64,000 nucleotides of DNA from the NCBI GenBank assembly GCA_029259945.1, contig JAJDEF010000012.1, forward strand, positions 1 to 64,000, in the 5' to 3' direction. The translations under genes were made by a program, and so were the position numbers. This stretch comes from Planctomycetota bacterium (GTDB lineage Bacteria > Planctomycetota > Planctomycetia > Pirellulales > Lacipirellulaceae). Positions 63,592 to 64,000 of this stretch are shown one piece after another (position 1 is the stretch's first letter; the number at the start of each line of letters is the position of its first letter). Under the pieces are notes generated by a model that worked only from the letters and a program-made list of their open reading frames with translations, made no database searches and was not told where the DNA came from.

Positions 63592-63637
63592 TGCTTGACA
63601 GCCAAGCATATCATATAGTATAATTCGCTGTCAAGCA
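63592..63637. promoter_or_regulatory. Divergent promoter dyad between transposase and P63C genes
   Basis: An 11-bp perfect inverted repeat (TGCTTGACAGC at 63592-63602, GCTGTCAAGCA at 63627-63637) contains a TTGACA -35 on each strand. The plus-strand promoter is TTGACA 63595-63600, 18 bp, TATAAT 63619-63624. The minus-strand promoter is TTGACA (complement 63629-63634), 18 bp, TATGCT (complement 63605-63610). The shared dyad could also bind a repressor. Confidence 0.8.
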
Positions 63638-63677
63638 TACAGTATACGTCTTACCCTAAAAAGCAGGAGATTTTCCG

Positions 63678-64000
63678 ATGGCAGAATTTGGTTCGAGTGA
63701 AGCTGGAAAAAGGGGCGGAAAAGCCCGTGCGTTAAAGTTGACAGCAGATCAAAGAAGTGAAATCGCCAGGAAAGCTGCTCAAGAAAGGTGGGCGGATAAG
63801 CTGCCGCGTGCGACACATGGTTCGCCAGACCATCCTCTTTGTATTGGCGAAATCGAGATACCGTGCTATGTGCTTGATGATGGGCGGCGTGTTTTTGTTC
63901 AGGCGGGCATGTTAAAAGGGCTGGATATGAGCCAAGGAACAGCAGGTCGAGGTCAAGGTGATCGTCTTGGGCGTTTTATCGCCACAAAAGGTATCAAACC
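63678..64000 (+). CDS. P63C domain protein, N-terminal part (runs off the window)
   Basis: Reading from ATG 63678, with AGGAG ten bases upstream, gives KRGGKARALKLTADQRSEIARKAAQERWADKLPRATHGS. Then come HPLCIGEIEIPCYVLDDGRRV and GRGQGDRLGRFIATKG. This matches the start of P63C-domain proteins, whose function is unknown and which often occur on mobile or phage-derived DNA. At least 107 residues are in frame to the edge. It has a near-consensus promoter and sits divergent from an IS1 transposase, so it may be a passenger gene of the same element. Confidence 0.8.
   Translation, partial: MAEFGSSEAGKRGGKARALKLTADQRSEIARKAAQERWADKLPRATHGSPDHPLCIGEIEIPCYVLDDGRRVFVQAGMLKGLDMSQGTAGRGQGDRLGRFIATKGIK

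Overview
This window looks like a chromosomal segment of a planctomycete, most likely of the Pirellulales. The evidence is the combination of a DUF1501 protein, a secreted sulfatase, a DUF1559 pseudopilin-like protein, an exosortase/EpsI/polysaccharide-export locus, a PVC-type small basic protein, a B. subtilis-type succinate dehydrogenase, and mostly monocistronic genes with weak ribosome binding sites. No rRNA, tRNA or CRISPR array was recognised, so placement below order level is not supported.

Layout. 1-5.1 kb: dispersed repeats, a TrkH-like/RCK_C membrane protein, fructose bisphosphatase, alanine dehydrogenase, and the rplM-rpsI ribosomal pair. 5.2-9.8 kb: an accessory stretch with a TauE-type permease, an internally shortened DUF1501 protein, an ankyrin-repeat protein and a 0.9 kb repeat-rich non-coding region. 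9.8-17.9 kb: sulfatase, metG, a thioredoxin-trypsin fusion protein, an acidic membrane-anchored protein, RidA, hisI and a short glycosyltransferase. 18-21 kb: an HTH protein, a terminator-ended region that could encode a small RNA, a hypothetical protein and a ClpP-like protein. 21-30 kb: a plus-strand run of ubiD-like, beta-CASP nuclease, LOG, pteridine-reductase-like SDR, TlpA thioredoxin and ilvB. 30-36 kb: a mostly minus-strand block with the small basic protein, a Ser/Thr kinase, accD, a phosphatase-fold protein lacking its catalytic residues, rpe and scpB, followed by a divergent mscS-type channel. 36-46 kb: fumC, TPR proteins, purH and a periplasmic S41 protease. 46-53 kb: sdhC-sdhA, then three unrelated membrane/Tat genes, then sdhB. 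53-61 kb: a double cold-shock protein and the exopolysaccharide/exosortase locus (BY-kinase-like chain-length regulator, exosortase, Wza-like export lipoprotein, secreted protein, EpsI). 61-64 kb: a DUF1559 protein, an IS1-family transposase and the start of a P63C-domain gene that shares a divergent promoter dyad with the transposase.

The central-metabolism genes (fbp, rpe, fumC, sdhCAB, accD, ilvB, ald, purH, hisI) look intact. The main oddities are enzymes whose active-site residues have changed (histidine phosphatase fold, Walker A of the Wzc homologue, ClpP-like triad), the sdh locus interrupted by a potassium channel gene, a 77-bp palindromic repeat present in two opposite copies, and the promoter dyad at the right edge. 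All assignments come from reading motifs by eye. No database search was run.
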